Assembly: GCA_039178165.1 (NCBI GenBank)
Contig: JBCDFL010000001.1
Coordinates: forward strand, 1-64,000
Length of the DNA stretch: 64,000 nt
DNA from: JBCBCP01 sp039178165
GTDB lineage: Bacteria; Pseudomonadota; Alphaproteobacteria; Rhodobacterales; Rhodobacteraceae
Reading direction: 5' to 3'
A program made the translations under genes and the position numbers. The notes under the pieces are model-generated. The model had not been told where the DNA came from. It did no database searches and worked only from the letters and a program-made list of their open reading frames with translations. Shown one piece after another: positions 41,173-50,750 of this stretch; positions within the stretch are counted from its first letter, which is position 1, and the number at the start of each line of letters is the position of its first letter.

Positions 41173-41352
41173 CCCCAGCCGGGCCGCTTGGCGTTTGAGT
41201 GATGCGCGCGGCTTTGGCTCTGTCCCGTGCTTGCCAGGTCCCCACACCGCGGCAAGCCGGTTGTGCATAACCAGACGCTCGCGTTCGGGCAACCGCTTTG
41301 ACCTAACGTCGCAAAGTCTTGCGAAGCTTGGCGAAAATCTGCCGATCTGCGC

Positions 41353-42156
41353 CTAGCGCGCGGCCAGCGGCCAGTAGAAGTCGGGCGGCAGGCCCGCCTC
41401 GGCGCGTTTCTCTTCGTTGAACGGGGGCTTCAGCGCGCCGTGGAAGTACTTTTGAACCAGGCCGTGAAAGGCGTCCTTGGGGTCGAGGTTCTCGCGTCCG
41501 CAGAGGAAGTGGAACCATTTGGAGCCGTAGGCGACGTGGGCGACTTCCTCGCCATAGATGACCTCCAGCGCGTCGACGGCTTGGGTGATGCCGGCCTTGC
41601 GGAAGACCTCGATCATGTTGGGCGTCACGTCGAGGCCGCGCGCCTCCAGCACCATGGGCACGACGGCCAGCCGGCCCATAAGGTCGTCCTTTGTGTCTTC
41701 GGCGGCCCGCCACATGCCGGCATGGGCGGGCAGAGCGCCGTAGTGGGAGCCGAGGCTTTCGAGGCAATCGCAGACCAGATTGAAATGCTTGGATTCCTCG
41801 TCCGCCGCTTTGACCCAATCGTCGAAGAAGCCGGGCGGTATGGGCACATGGCTGAACCGGGCGATGATGTCCCAATGCAGGTCGACTGCGTTCAGCTCGA
41901 TATGCGCGACCGCGTGCAGAAGGGCGATGCGGCCCTCGTGGCTGCCAGGCTTACGGTGCGGCACGTCGCGCGGGTGCAGGAGTTCGGGCCGGTCCGGCCG
42001 CGCTGGGCGCAGCGGCGGGTCGGCCGTGCCGATCTCCGGCATCCCGTCCTTGCGCGCAGCCCGCCACGCGGCGGCGTGCCGCCGCGACAGCGCGGTCTTC
42101 GCGCGCCCGTCGGCGGTGCGCAGGACGGCATCGGCCATTTGGGCGAGGGGAAGCAT
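41353..42156 (-). CDS. DUF455 ferritin-like protein
   Basis: 267 residues from ATG 42156; a TTG five codons earlier is in frame, but GAGG is better placed for the ATG. DUF455 landmarks are LLHAVAHIELNAVDLHWD, ADEESKHFNLVCDCLESLGS and YGEEVAHVAYGSKWF. These give Glu and His ligands of a four-helix di-iron site. Oxidation or hydroxylation of an unknown substrate is likely. It stands alone between the M23 gene and a toxin-antitoxin pair. Confidence 0.88.
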   Translation of the reverse strand: MLPLAQMADAVLRTADGRAKTALSRRHAAAWRAARKDGMPEIGTADPPLRPARPDRPELLHPRDVPHRKPGSHEGRIALLHAVAHIELNAVDLHWDIIARFSHVPIPPGFFDDWVKAADEESKHFNLVCDCLESLGSHYGALPAHAGMWRAAEDTKDDLMGRLAVVPMVLEARGLDVTPNMIEVFRKAGITQAVDALEVIYGEEVAHVAYGSKWFHFLCGRENLDPKDAFHGLVQKYFHGALKPPFNEEKRAEAGLPPDFYWPLAAR

Positions 42157-42182
42157 TGATGAATTCCTCAAGACAGGGCCGC

Positions 42183-42462
42183 CTAAAGGGGCGGAAGGCG
42201 GCGCGTGTGGCGGATCAGGATGATCTCAACCTCCTCCTCGGCTTCCGACACGCGAAAAAATACCTGATACTTGGTTCCGGCGACATCGAGAACGCGGCGC
42301 CGTCCCTCCCAATGTCGACCGAGCAGGGGAGGTCTGAAGCATTTGGGCGGCTTGCAATATCCTTGACGCCGTGGCTGCTGCTGCGCGTGGATTATGCTCT
42401 GCGATGTAGTCCTTGATGCGCGCGAGGTCTCGTTCCGTGCGCGGAGATATCTTCAGCTTCAT
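42183..42462 (-). pseudogene. ParE/RelE-family toxin gene broken by a 1-nt frameshift
   Basis: Starting at ATG 42462, the frame gives MKLKISPRTERDLARIKDYI and continues to LQAAQMLQTS, typical of ParE. The next frame supplies the missing C-terminus: LLGRHWEGRRRVLDVAGTKYQVFFRV and then EIILIRHTRRLPPL with a stop at 42183. A single extra base in the GGGG run at about 42326-42329 joins the two. The gene length is 280 nt, one more than a multiple of three. Repaired, it would be 92 residues, normal for ParE. Its ATG overlaps the antitoxin stop codon. Confidence 0.85.
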
Positions 42463-42641
42463 TTGAGGCCAAGACGCTTCCACACATCTTCGATTGGAAT
42501 TCCGAGCCCGGCGTCAAGTTCCGCTTCCGATGCTTTGAGGTCCCGTTCCAGTTCCTCGAAATAGCCTTCGTCGTAGGGCCCGTCTTCGGGCCCGTCGTCG
42601 ATCCACTCGGAGATATCGCGCTTTTTCGGCTGCTCGTTCAT
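42459..42641 (-). CDS. putative antitoxin of the ParE-type toxin
   Basis: 60 residues, acidic (DDGPEDGPYDEGYFEELERDL), ending in GLGIPIEDVWKRLGLK. It precedes the toxin gene and shares an ATGA overlap with it, the usual type II order. I do not recognise a named DNA-binding fold, so it could be a short CC2985/ParD-like antitoxin. It remains intact although the toxin frame is broken. Confidence 0.7.
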   Translation of the reverse strand: MNEQPKKRDISEWIDDGPEDGPYDEGYFEELERDLKASEAELDAGLGIPIEDVWKRLGLK

Positions 42642-42668
42642 GCCTGTAGCCTACGCCACAAGTGGGTT

Positions 42669-43133
42669 TCAGCCAAGGGCCTGCACCGCCTCCAGCACCT
42701 TCTCGGCGTGGCCCGGGACCTTCACCTTGGGCCAGACCTGCACAACGTTGCCATCCGCGCCGATCAGCACGGTCGTCCGTTCGATGCCCATATACGTCTT
42801 GCCGTACATGTTCTTCTCTTTCCAGACGCCGTAATCCTCGCAGACGGTGCCGTTCTCGTCCGACAGGAGAGGCACGATCAGGTCGTGCTTGGCGGTGAAC
42901 TTGCCGTGCTTTGCGACGCTGTCTTTCGACACGCCGAACACTTTGGCCCCGGCATCGGCAAAGGCCTGCAATTGTTCGGAAAACGCAATGGATTCCTTGG
43001 TGCAGCCCGGGGTATCATCCTTGGGATAGAAGTATAGGACCACCGGCTGGCCCTGCAGATCGGACAGTGTCACATCGCTGCCATCGGTCTGGGGCAGCGT
43101 GAAATCGGGGGCGGGCGCGTTCGTTTCAAGCAT
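42669..43133 (-). CDS. bcp: thioredoxin-dependent peroxiredoxin (Bcp/PrxQ)
   Basis: 154 residues. The peroxidatic Cys44 lies in YPKDDTPGCTKE. The residue five positions later, which is Cys in E. coli Bcp, is not Cys here (CTKESIAF). Another cysteine is at about 98 (GTVCEDYG). It may use a different resolving partner or an atypical disulfide. It reduces hydroperoxides in the cytosol. It is divergent from the large AsmA-like gene. Confidence 0.94.
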   Translation of the reverse strand: MLETNAPAPDFTLPQTDGSDVTLSDLQGQPVVLYFYPKDDTPGCTKESIAFSEQLQAFADAGAKVFGVSKDSVAKHGKFTAKHDLIVPLLSDENGTVCEDYGVWKEKNMYGKTYMGIERTTVLIGADGNVVQVWPKVKVPGHAEKVLEAVQALG

Positions 43134-43207
43134 GGAAATAAGGCCTCTCGTGCAGGTGTATCGTCGCTCGCGCCGGATGGTAGCCCTTTGCCGCGCTGGG
43201 TAAAGTC

Positions 43208-46200
43208 ATGACCGCGGCGGGCACCCCCATACGGCGGAGGCGGGCCCGGCGCTGGGGCTGGGGCACGCTGATCGGCCTGGCGCTGCTGTCCGGCGCGCTG
43301 GTGCTCGGCGGCTTTGTGCTCATGGGCCGGACCATCACCGCGCCCGATTGGCTGGAACGGCAGGTGGAGGCGCGGGCCGCCGCAGCAGGGCTAAACGTGC
43401 AGTTCGACACGATGGAGGTCGTCGTGCACAAAGGCTGGCGTCCGCGCGTCCGCCTCACCGGCCTTGACCTCGCCACGGCGGAGGGCGCGCCGCTGTTCAG
43501 CGTCGGCATCGCCGAAGCGGCGCTGGCCATGCAGCCGCTTCTGCGCGGCGAAGTTCAGCCGCTGGAGATCGAAATCTCCGGCCTCTTCGCTGCCCTGATC
43601 CGAGACGCCGAAGGCACGCTGTCGCTGTCGGGCGGCGAGGGTCTGGCGCGCGCGGCGCCCAGCATGCCCGAACTGATCGAGGGACTCGACGCCGTTCTGA
43701 TGGATCCGCGCCTGGCCGGTCTGCGCAGTGCGGAGCTCTTCGGCCTGACGCTGTCGTTCGAGGACCGGCGCGCGGGCCGGGCCTGGACCGCCGATGGCGG
43801 CCGCGCCCGGATGGAGATTGACGGCGACACCCTGGCCCTGTCCGCCGATTTGGCGCTGCTGGGGGGCGGGGCGGGCATCGCGACGCTTGAGGCGAATTAT
43901 GCCTCGGTCATCGGGCGGCCCGCGGCGACCTTCGGGTTGCGCCTGCGCGACGTGCCCAGCACCGACATCGCCACGCAAAGCCCCGCCTTCGCCTGGCTCG
44001 ACGCGCTGGAGGCGCCGATTTCGGGCGCGTTGCGGTCGGGGGTCGGGGCGGACGGCACGCTGGCACCGCTGTCGGCGACGCTGCAGATCGGCGCGGGCGC
44101 CCTCCAGCCCAACGCGCAGACCCGGCCCATCCCGTTCGAGGCCGCGCAAAGCTACTTTACCTATGACAGCGAACAGGGTGTTATGCGCTTCGACGCGCTG
44201 AGCGTGCAGAGCGAATGGCTGACCGCCAGCGCAGAGGGCACCGCCACGCTGAACGCGGGCGCGGCCGGCACGCTGACCGATCTGATTGGGCAATTCCGCC
44301 TGCAGGACGTGCAGTTCAACCCCTTCCAACTATACGCGCAACCCGTGATCTTGAGTGGGGCGAGCCTGGATTTCCGGCTGGCGCTCGACCCGTTCGAGAT
44401 CACGCTTGGCCAAGGTATCATGCGGGATCAGGGCCAGGTGCTGAACGCATCGGGCGCCCTGCGGGCGGAGCAGGACGGCTGGCGCTTTGCGCTCGACGCG
44501 CGGATGGACGCGCTGGACCCGGCGCGGCTGCTGGCGCTTTGGCCCGAACGGCTGGTGCCCCGCACCCGGGCCTGGATCGCGGAGAATCTGACGGGCGGCA
44601 CGCTGAAGGCCATCGATCTGGCGATGCGCGGTGCCCCGCGGCAAACGGCGGAGACGTATCTGAGCTTTGACTTCGCGGATGCGCAGGTCCGCTACGCCAA
44701 GCCGCTGCCCCCCATCGAGGGTGGCTCCGGCAACGCGTCCCTGCTGCGCGACCGGTTTGTGGTCACGTTGGACGAAGGGCAGGTGGCCGCGCCCGCGGGC
44801 GGCCAGATCGACATGGCCGGATCGTCTTTCATCATCCCCGACGTCACGGTCGACGGCGGCCCGCCCGCCGTCGCGCGGCTGCAGACGCGGGGCAGCATCA
44901 CCGCCGCCCTGTCGCTTCTCGACCTCGCGCCGCTGAACATCATGGAGCGGGCGGGCCTGCCGGTGGACTTGGCGGCGGGCACGGCGGAGCTAAACGGCAC
45001 GCTGGCTCTGCCGCTGCGCCGCGATCTGCGCCTGGCGGAGGTGCAATTCGATGCCGCCGGCACCCTGCGCGGCGTGGCGAGTGACACGCTGCTGCCAGGC
45101 CAAAGCCTCAGCGCAGAGGCGCTACAAGTTTCTGCCCGCAATGACGGCGTGCGCATCGGCGGGGCGGGGACGTTGTCCGGCGTGCCGTTCGACGCCGCCT
45201 GGACCCAGCCCCTGGGCGATGAGGCCGCAGGCGGCGGCCGCATCGACGGCACGGTTGAGCTGAGCCGCCGCACCATCGAGACGTTCGAGCTGGGGCTTCC
45301 GGCTGAGCTGATCGGCGGCCAAGGGACCGGTGCCTTCAGCGTCAGCCTGCCGCGCGGCGGCCCGCCCAAGCTGGACCTGCGCTCCGACCTCGCGGGCCTC
45401 GATATGGGATTGTCGGCCATCGGCTGGCGCAAAGGCCCAGGCCAGGCCGGCGCGTTGCAACTGGACGCCACGCTGGGCCCGGCGCCGCAGGTCGACCGGC
45501 TGTCGCTGCGCGCCGCGGGGCTGGAAGCGACGGGACAGATTGCCGTCACCGACAGCGGCACGCTGGCCCGCGCGGTCTTCGACCGGGTGCGCTTGGGCGG
45601 GTGGCTGGACGCGCCGGTGACCCTGGTGGGCCGCGGCGCGGGTGCGGCGCCTGAAATCCGGCTCCAGGGCGGGCAGATCGACCTGCGCAGCGCCGCGTTC
45701 AGCGCGGCAGGGGCGGACGCGGGGCAGGGCGCCTCCGGCCCGCTGAGCCTGGTGCTCAACCGGCTGCAAATCGCGGACACCATCGCCATCACGGATATGC
45801 AGGGCGACTTCATCACCGCCCGCGGCCTCGACGGGCGGTTCACGGGCCGGATCAACGGCGGCGCGGCGATCGAGGGGCAAGTCGTGCCGCAAAACGGGCG
45901 CACCGCGATCCGCATAAGGTCCAGCGACGCGGGCGGCGTCTTTGCCTCCGCCGGGATCATCCGGCAGGCGCGGGGTGGTACTCTGGATCTGACGCTGCTC
46001 CCAGTCGGCGGGGAGGGCACGTTCGACGGCACATTGCGGGTCACCGACACCCGGGTGAAGGACGCGCCGGCCATTGCCGATCTGCTCTCCGCCATCTCCA
46101 TCGTCGGATTGCTGGAGCAGCTGTCGGGCGAGGGGATCCTCTTTACCGAGGTGGACGCCGCCTTCCGCCTGACCCCATCGGTTCTGACCCTCACCCGTGC

Positions 46201-46567
46201 TAGTGCCGCCGGCCCGTCGATGGGCCTGTCGATGGACGGCCGCTACGGGATTGAGGGCGGGCGGATGGACATGCAAGGCGTTATCTCGCCCGTCTATTTC
46301 CTCAACGGGATCGGCCAGATCTTCACCCGCAAGGGCGAGGGGCTGATCGGCTTTGCCTACCGCCTGACCGGGGATGCCGCCGACCCGCGCGTGTCGGTCA
46401 ATCCGCTGTCCGCGCTCACGCCCGGCCTCTTCCGCGAGATTTTCCGCAGACCGCCACCCGCCGTGCCGGATGCGGGCGCGGCGCCCCGCGCCTTTGTCCC
46501 ACCGGACGCTCCGGTGCCGGAGGCGCCGCCCAGGGCCCCGCAGGCCGAGCGGTTCGAAGGGCGCTAG
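43208..46567 (+). CDS. large AsmA-like/DUF3971 inner-membrane protein
   Basis: 1119 residues. One membrane helix near the N-terminus (about 18-42, LIGLALLSGALVLGGFVLM) is followed by a long beta-rich periplasmic part. The C-terminal third resembles the AsmA-like/TamB-YhdP group (GRYGIEGGRMDMQGVISPVYFLNGIGQIF). Such proteins bridge inner and outer membranes and are linked to phospholipid transport. The very end is Pro-rich. It is followed by queA after 41 nt and is divergent from bcp. Confidence 0.85.
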   Translation: MTAAGTPIRRRRARRWGWGTLIGLALLSGALVLGGFVLMGRTITAPDWLERQVEARAAAAGLNVQFDTMEVVVHKGWRPRVRLTGLDLATAEGAPLFSVGIAEAALAMQPLLRGEVQPLEIEISGLFAALIRDAEGTLSLSGGEGLARAAPSMPELIEGLDAVLMDPRLAGLRSAELFGLTLSFEDRRAGRAWTADGGRARMEIDGDTLALSADLALLGGGAGIATLEANYASVIGRPAATFGLRLRDVPSTDIATQSPAFAWLDALEAPISGALRSGVGADGTLAPLSATLQIGAGALQPNAQTRPIPFEAAQSYFTYDSEQGVMRFDALSVQSEWLTASAEGTATLNAGAAGTLTDLIGQFRLQDVQFNPFQLYAQPVILSGASLDFRLALDPFEITLGQGIMRDQGQVLNASGALRAEQDGWRFALDARMDALDPARLLALWPERLVPRTRAWIAENLTGGTLKAIDLAMRGAPRQTAETYLSFDFADAQVRYAKPLPPIEGGSGNASLLRDRFVVTLDEGQVAAPAGGQIDMAGSSFIIPDVTVDGGPPAVARLQTRGSITAALSLLDLAPLNIMERAGLPVDLAAGTAELNGTLALPLRRDLRLAEVQFDAAGTLRGVASDTLLPGQSLSAEALQVSARNDGVRIGGAGTLSGVPFDAAWTQPLGDEAAGGGRIDGTVELSRRTIETFELGLPAELIGGQGTGAFSVSLPRGGPPKLDLRSDLAGLDMGLSAIGWRKGPGQAGALQLDATLGPAPQVDRLSLRAAGLEATGQIAVTDSGTLARAVFDRVRLGGWLDAPVTLVGRGAGAAPEIRLQGGQIDLRSAAFSAAGADAGQGASGPLSLVLNRLQIADTIAITDMQGDFITARGLDGRFTGRINGGAAIEGQVVPQNGRTAIRIRSSDAGGVFASAGIIRQARGGTLDLTLLPVGGEGTFDGTLRVTDTRVKDAPAIADLLSAISIVGLLEQLSGEGILFTEVDAAFRLTPSVLTLTRASAAGPSMGLSMDGRYGIEGGRMDMQGVISPVYFLNGIGQIFTRKGEGLIGFAYRLTGDAADPRVSVNPLSALTPGLFREIFRRPPPAVPDAGAAPRAFVPPDAPVPEAPPRAPQAERFEGR

Positions 46568-46608
46568 CGGGCCTTGGCGCGCGCGCACCGTCTGCTACAC
46601 CCCCGGCT

Positions 46609-47667
46609 ATGAAACTGAGCGATTTCGATTTCGACCTGCCCGAAGGGCTGATCGCGACGCGGCCCGCGCGGCCGCGGTCGTCCGCCCGGCTGCTGGCCGC
46701 GACGCCCCGCGCGCTGCGCGATCTGCGGGTCACGGACCTGCCGCAGCTGCTGCGGCCCGGCGACCGGCTGGTGCTGAACGACACCGCCGTGATCCCCGCG
46801 CGCCTGACCGGCCTGCGCCACCGCAGCAGCGCGCAGGGCCCCGTCCAGGCCAGGATCGAGGTCACGCTGCTGGAGCCGCGGCCCGAGGGGCGCTGGGCCG
46901 CGCTGGTCAAACCGCTGCGCAAGCTGAAAGTGGGGGAGGAGGTCGTCTTCACCCCCGCGCTGTGCGCGACGTTTGAAGGCGCCGAAGACGGGCAGGCGCT
47001 GCTGCACTTCAACCTTGCGGGAAGCGACTTCGACGCCGCGCTGGCGGAGGCGGGCGATATGCCTCTGCCCCCCTACATTGCGGCCAAACGGGCGGCGGAC
47101 GCGCAGGACAAGGACGACTACCAGACCATCTGGGCACGCAATCAGGGGGCCGTAGCGGCGCCGACCGCCTCGCTCCATTTCGATGAGGCGCTGATGGCGG
47201 CGCTGCGCGCGCGGGGGGTGGAGGTGACCTTCGTCACCCTGCACGTCGGCGCAGGGACCTTCCTGCCGGTGAAGGTGGACGATATCGCCGATCACAAGAT
47301 GCACGCCGAATGGGGCGAGGTTACGCCGGAGGCCGCGGCGGAGATCGCGGCGACCAAGGCGGCGGGTGGGCGGGTGATCCCCGTCGGCACGACCGCCCTG
47401 CGCCTGATCGAGACGGCGGGGCAGGGCGGCGCCATCGCAGCCTGGCGCGGGCCGACCGACATCTTCATCACCCCGGGCTTCGACTTTCGCGTTGCGGACG
47501 GGCTGATGACCAATTTCCACCTGCCGAAGTCGACGCTGATGATGCTCGTCTCCGCCCTCATGGGGATGGAGCGGATGCGCGCCGTCTATGCCCACGCCAT
47601 CGCGGACGGCTACCGGTTCTTTAGCTATGGCGACGCCTCGCTGCTACTGCCCGAAGGAGAGATATGA
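46609..47667 (+). CDS. queA: tRNA preQ1(34) S-adenosylmethionine ribosyltransferase-isomerase
   Basis: 352 residues, normal length. Landmarks are KLSDFDFDLPEGLIATRPA at the start, LHVGAGTFLPVKVDD, IPVGTTALRLIE and TNFHLPKSTLMMLVSALMG. It transfers the ribosyl part of S-adenosylmethionine to preQ1 in tRNA to form epoxyqueuosine. The stop codon overlaps the hydrolase start by 4 nt. No tgt gene is visible in the window. Confidence 0.97.
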   Translation: MKLSDFDFDLPEGLIATRPARPRSSARLLAATPRALRDLRVTDLPQLLRPGDRLVLNDTAVIPARLTGLRHRSSAQGPVQARIEVTLLEPRPEGRWAALVKPLRKLKVGEEVVFTPALCATFEGAEDGQALLHFNLAGSDFDAALAEAGDMPLPPYIAAKRAADAQDKDDYQTIWARNQGAVAAPTASLHFDEALMAALRARGVEVTFVTLHVGAGTFLPVKVDDIADHKMHAEWGEVTPEAAAEIAATKAAGGRVIPVGTTALRLIETAGQGGAIAAWRGPTDIFITPGFDFRVADGLMTNFHLPKSTLMMLVSALMGMERMRAVYAHAIADGYRFFSYGDASLLLPEGEI

Positions 47668-48491
47668 TGCGGATCGAGATCGGCGGGGCCGACATCTTTT
47701 TCGACGTGGTGGGCAGTGGCCTCGATGCAGATATGCAGCCTCGGCCGACGCTGGTGATGTTGCACGGCGGGCCGGGCTACGACCAGTCGACGCTGCGGCC
47801 CCATTTCGACGTCTATGCGGATATCGCGCAGGTCGTCTACCTCGACCATCGCGGGTGCGGGCGCTCCGGCGGCGCGCCGGAGACGTGGACGCTGGACCGC
47901 TGGGCCGATGACGTGGCCGAGCTGTGTGCCCGGCTGGGCATCGCGCGGCCTTGGGTGCTGGGCCAGAGCTTTGGCGGGATGGTCGCGATGCGCCTGGCGA
48001 CGCGGCATCCCGGCCTTGCCTCCAAGCTGGTCCTGTCCTCCACCGCGGCGAAGTTCGAGCTGGAGGAGACGGTGCGCATGGCCGGCAGCCTCGGCGGGCC
48101 GGAGGCAGCGGCGGCGGCACGGCAGCTGTTCACGGCGCCGAGTGCGGAGGCCTATGCGAATTACGCGAGGGTCTGCCTGCCGCTTTACACACGTGGCGGG
48201 TCCGTGACCCGCGCCCACGCCATCCACAAACCGGAGGTGACCGTGCATTTCTTCGATGGGGAGATGCGGGACATGGACATGCGCGCCGATCTGGCCGCGG
48301 TGGAGGTGCCCACGCTGGTGCTGGGCGGCGCGCTGGATCCGGTGACGCCGGTTCTGTGCAGCGAGGAGATCGCGGCGGCGATCGGCGACAACGCGGACTT
48401 GCGCATCTTCGAGGGGTGCGGGCACGGCGTCTACCGAGACGATCCCGCAGGCGCTGATGCGGTGATCCGAGCGTTTTTGCAGGGCGCTTAG
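47664..48491 (+). CDS. alpha/beta hydrolase, proline iminopeptidase-like
   Basis: 275 residues. The oxyanion motif HGGPG (34-38) is diagnostic of the proline iminopeptidase and epoxide-hydrolase-like S33 group. Nucleophile Ser102 lies in GQSFGG, and the catalytic His is in CGHGVYRDDP. The cap domain is short. The substrate is unknown. It is coupled to queA by ATGA. Confidence 0.86.
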   Translation: MMRIEIGGADIFFDVVGSGLDADMQPRPTLVMLHGGPGYDQSTLRPHFDVYADIAQVVYLDHRGCGRSGGAPETWTLDRWADDVAELCARLGIARPWVLGQSFGGMVAMRLATRHPGLASKLVLSSTAAKFELEETVRMAGSLGGPEAAAAARQLFTAPSAEAYANYARVCLPLYTRGGSVTRAHAIHKPEVTVHFFDGEMRDMDMRADLAAVEVPTLVLGGALDPVTPVLCSEEIAAAIGDNADLRIFEGCGHGVYRDDPAGADAVIRAFLQGA

Positions 48492-48559
48492 GCGCTGTTT
48501 TCCTCTGTATGGGGCGCGTTTTGAGCGTCCCCGTATTTGTCAGTCCCTCATGCATCCGC

Positions 48560-48586
48560 GCGGTGCGCAATGAATGCGCACCCTAC
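48560..48586. repeat. dispersed palindromic repeat, copy 1
   Basis: A 27-bp sequence repeated exactly at 52311-52337. Its core is GGTGCGCA-ATGAA-TGCGCACC, an 8-bp perfect inverted repeat with a 5-nt loop. The copy lies in the 250-bp noncoding gap between the hydrolase and an MFS gene. It is probably a genome-wide repeat of the strain. Confidence 0.75.
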
Positions 48587-48741
48587 GCGGCAGGGGCAAC
48601 CGGTCGGCAAATTTCAGCCGCAGCGCCGGGGGATCAACGCGCCCCACGCGAAAAACGACCCCGCCCGCGTCGCGCCTGGGCTGGACGGCCCCGGCACCGA
48701 GGCGTACGCGGCGCGAAACACCCCGAGTTGCGGAGGCCCCG

Positions 48742-50007
48742 ATGTTGCAAGTCTTGACCAGCGCCTGGGCGCTGCTTCTGGGCATGGCCCTGCTGATGGT
48801 TGGCAACGGCATGCAAGGCACGCTGCTCGGCATCCGGGGCGAGATCGAAGGCTTCTCAACCTTCGAGATGTCCATCGTCATGTCCGCCTATTTCGCCGGC
48901 TTTCTGGGCGGCAGCCGCCTGGCGCCGCGGATGATCGCGCGGGTGGGACACGTCCGGGTCTTCGCGGCGCTTGCCTCGCTCATCTCTGCGGTGATGATCC
49001 TCTACCCGACCTTTGCAGACCCCTGGGTCTGGACGGCCGGCCGGGTGCTGATCGGCTTTTGCTTCTCCGCCGTCTATGTCGTGGCGGAAAGCTGGCTGAA
49101 CGATGCCGCGACGAACGAGAATCGCGGCCAGGCCCTGTCGCTCTACATGATCGTGCAAACCTCGGGCGTTGTGGCGGCGCAGGGGCTGCTGCTCGCGGCC
49201 GACCCGTCGGGCTTCGTGCTGTTCGTTATTCCGTCGATCCTCGTCAGCTTGGCGATCACGCCCATTCTGCTGTCGATCTCTCCGGTGCCGGCCTTCGACA
49301 CGGCCAAACCGATGAGCCTGGGCGCTCTCTTTCGCTTCTCGCCCCTGGGCTGTGTCGGCATGTTCCTGCTGGGCGGGGTCTTCGCCGCGCAATTCGGCAT
49401 GTCGTCGGTCTTCGCGGCGCAGATTGGGCTGAGTGTCGCGCAAATCTCCACCTTCGTGGCGACCTTCTTTGTCGGTGCGATCGTGCTGCAATATCCCATC
49501 GGCTGGCTGTCAGACCGCATGGGCCGGCGCGCGCTGATCATCGGCACGGCGGCCTTCGGCGGGGCGGCGGCTGCAGTGGCGGCGCTGCTGCCGAGCAGCT
49601 ATTCAACCCTCCTGATCGCCGCTTTTGCGGTGGGCGGCATGTCGAACCCGCTTTATTCGCTGCTCATCGCGCACACGAACGACTTCCTCGATCACGACGA
49701 TATGGCGGCGGCGTCGGGCGGCATGATCTTTATCAACGGGCTTGGCGCGATTGCGGGCCCGCTGATCGTTGGGGTCCTGATGGATGCGCTTGGGCCGGCT
49801 GGCTTTTTCGCGTTCATCGCCGGGCTCTTCGCCGCGCTTGTCGGCTACGCCCTGTGGCGCGCCACGCAGCGGGAGGCCGTGTCGGTGGAAGATACCGGCG
49901 CGTACGTCCCGGTGTCGCCGACCGCGACCCCGCTGGCGATGGAATATGCCCAAGAATACGCCATCGAGACGGAGCTGTCGGAGGATGACGAGGACAAAGC
50001 CGCGTAA
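48742..50007 (+). CDS. MFS transporter (YcaD/UMF-like, 12 TM)
   Basis: 421 residues from ATG 48742, chosen for GGAGG upstream; the upstream frame extension is Arg/Pro-rich noise. About 12 hydrophobic helices are seen, including LQYPIGWLSDRMGRRALI (motif A-like) and VVAESWLNDAATNENRGQALSLYMI. The last pattern resembles YcaD-type MFS carriers. An acidic cytosolic tail (ELSEDDEDKAA) closes it. The substrate is unknown. Confidence 0.88.
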   Translation: MLQVLTSAWALLLGMALLMVGNGMQGTLLGIRGEIEGFSTFEMSIVMSAYFAGFLGGSRLAPRMIARVGHVRVFAALASLISAVMILYPTFADPWVWTAGRVLIGFCFSAVYVVAESWLNDAATNENRGQALSLYMIVQTSGVVAAQGLLLAADPSGFVLFVIPSILVSLAITPILLSISPVPAFDTAKPMSLGALFRFSPLGCVGMFLLGGVFAAQFGMSSVFAAQIGLSVAQISTFVATFFVGAIVLQYPIGWLSDRMGRRALIIGTAAFGGAAAAVAALLPSSYSTLLIAAFAVGGMSNPLYSLLIAHTNDFLDHDDMAAASGGMIFINGLGAIAGPLIVGVLMDALGPAGFFAFIAGLFAALVGYALWRATQREAVSVEDTGAYVPVSPTATPLAMEYAQEYAIETELSEDDEDKAA

Positions 50008-50116
50008 TTGTGTCGCGCTTGTTGCATTTGTTGATTGGCGGGGCCGGATCGCGCCGATTAACCCTTAGTTAAGAAATTCACACACGGATGCGTACGGTGA
50101 CACCCGGGAGGTAATA

Positions 50117-50704
50117 ATGTCCGCAGGTCCAGACGAGGTGCTGCAATTTTGGCTCGATGAATGCGGGCCGCAGCAATGGTATGCGCAGGACGACGCGCTC
50201 GATGCCGAGATCACCCAGCGCTTTTCCGGCGCGTGGGCGGCGGCGCGCGACGGGCGCCATTCGCTTTGGTTGACCTACCCGAGCGGGGCTCTGGCCTACA
50301 TCATCCTGACCGACCAGTTCCCGCGCAACATGTTCCGCGGCGACGGGCGGGCCTTTGCCCTCGACCATGCCGCGCTCGCGGCGGCCAAACAGGCGGTGGA
50401 CAAGGGCTGGGACATGCGCATCGACGAGCCGGCGCGGCAGTTTTTCTACCTGCCGATGATGCACTCGGAAAACCTATGCGATCAGTCGCGCGGGGTGCGG
50501 CTTATTTGCGAACGCATGCCACAACACGGCGCGGACAACCTTCTGCACGCACGCGCGCATCGCGAGGTGATCCGCCAGTTCGGCCGCTTCCCCTACCGCA
50601 ATGCGGCGCTCGGCCGGGCCAGCACCGGCGCGGAGCAAAGCTATCTCGCCTCCGGCGGCTACGGTAGCACGGTGCGCGAATTGCGGGCGCACGAGGCCGC
50701 CTGA
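50117..50704 (+). CDS. DUF924 family protein
   Basis: 195 residues. The DUF924 landmarks are VLQFWLDECGPQQWYAQDDALDAEI, LTDQFPRNMFRGDGRAFA and FYLPMMHSENLCDQ. DUF924 is an all-helical, tetratricopeptide-like fold of unknown function. GGGAGG lies before the start. It is followed by lpdA after 88 bp, with the shared PDH palindrome between them. Confidence 0.9.
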   Translation: MSAGPDEVLQFWLDECGPQQWYAQDDALDAEITQRFSGAWAAARDGRHSLWLTYPSGALAYIILTDQFPRNMFRGDGRAFALDHAALAAAKQAVDKGWDMRIDEPARQFFYLPMMHSENLCDQSRGVRLICERMPQHGADNLLHARAHREVIRQFGRFPYRNAALGRASTGAEQSYLASGGYGSTVRELRAHEAA

Positions 50705-50750
50705 CCGTCCGCCCTCCATGCGCATATGTCGCGTTGCTGGGTGGGGAATA

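Noticed and set aside
48537..49988. 483-codon frame overlapping the MFS gene at 48742
   Set aside because: Different frame of the same DNA with no membrane pattern; the MFS frame is clearly coding.
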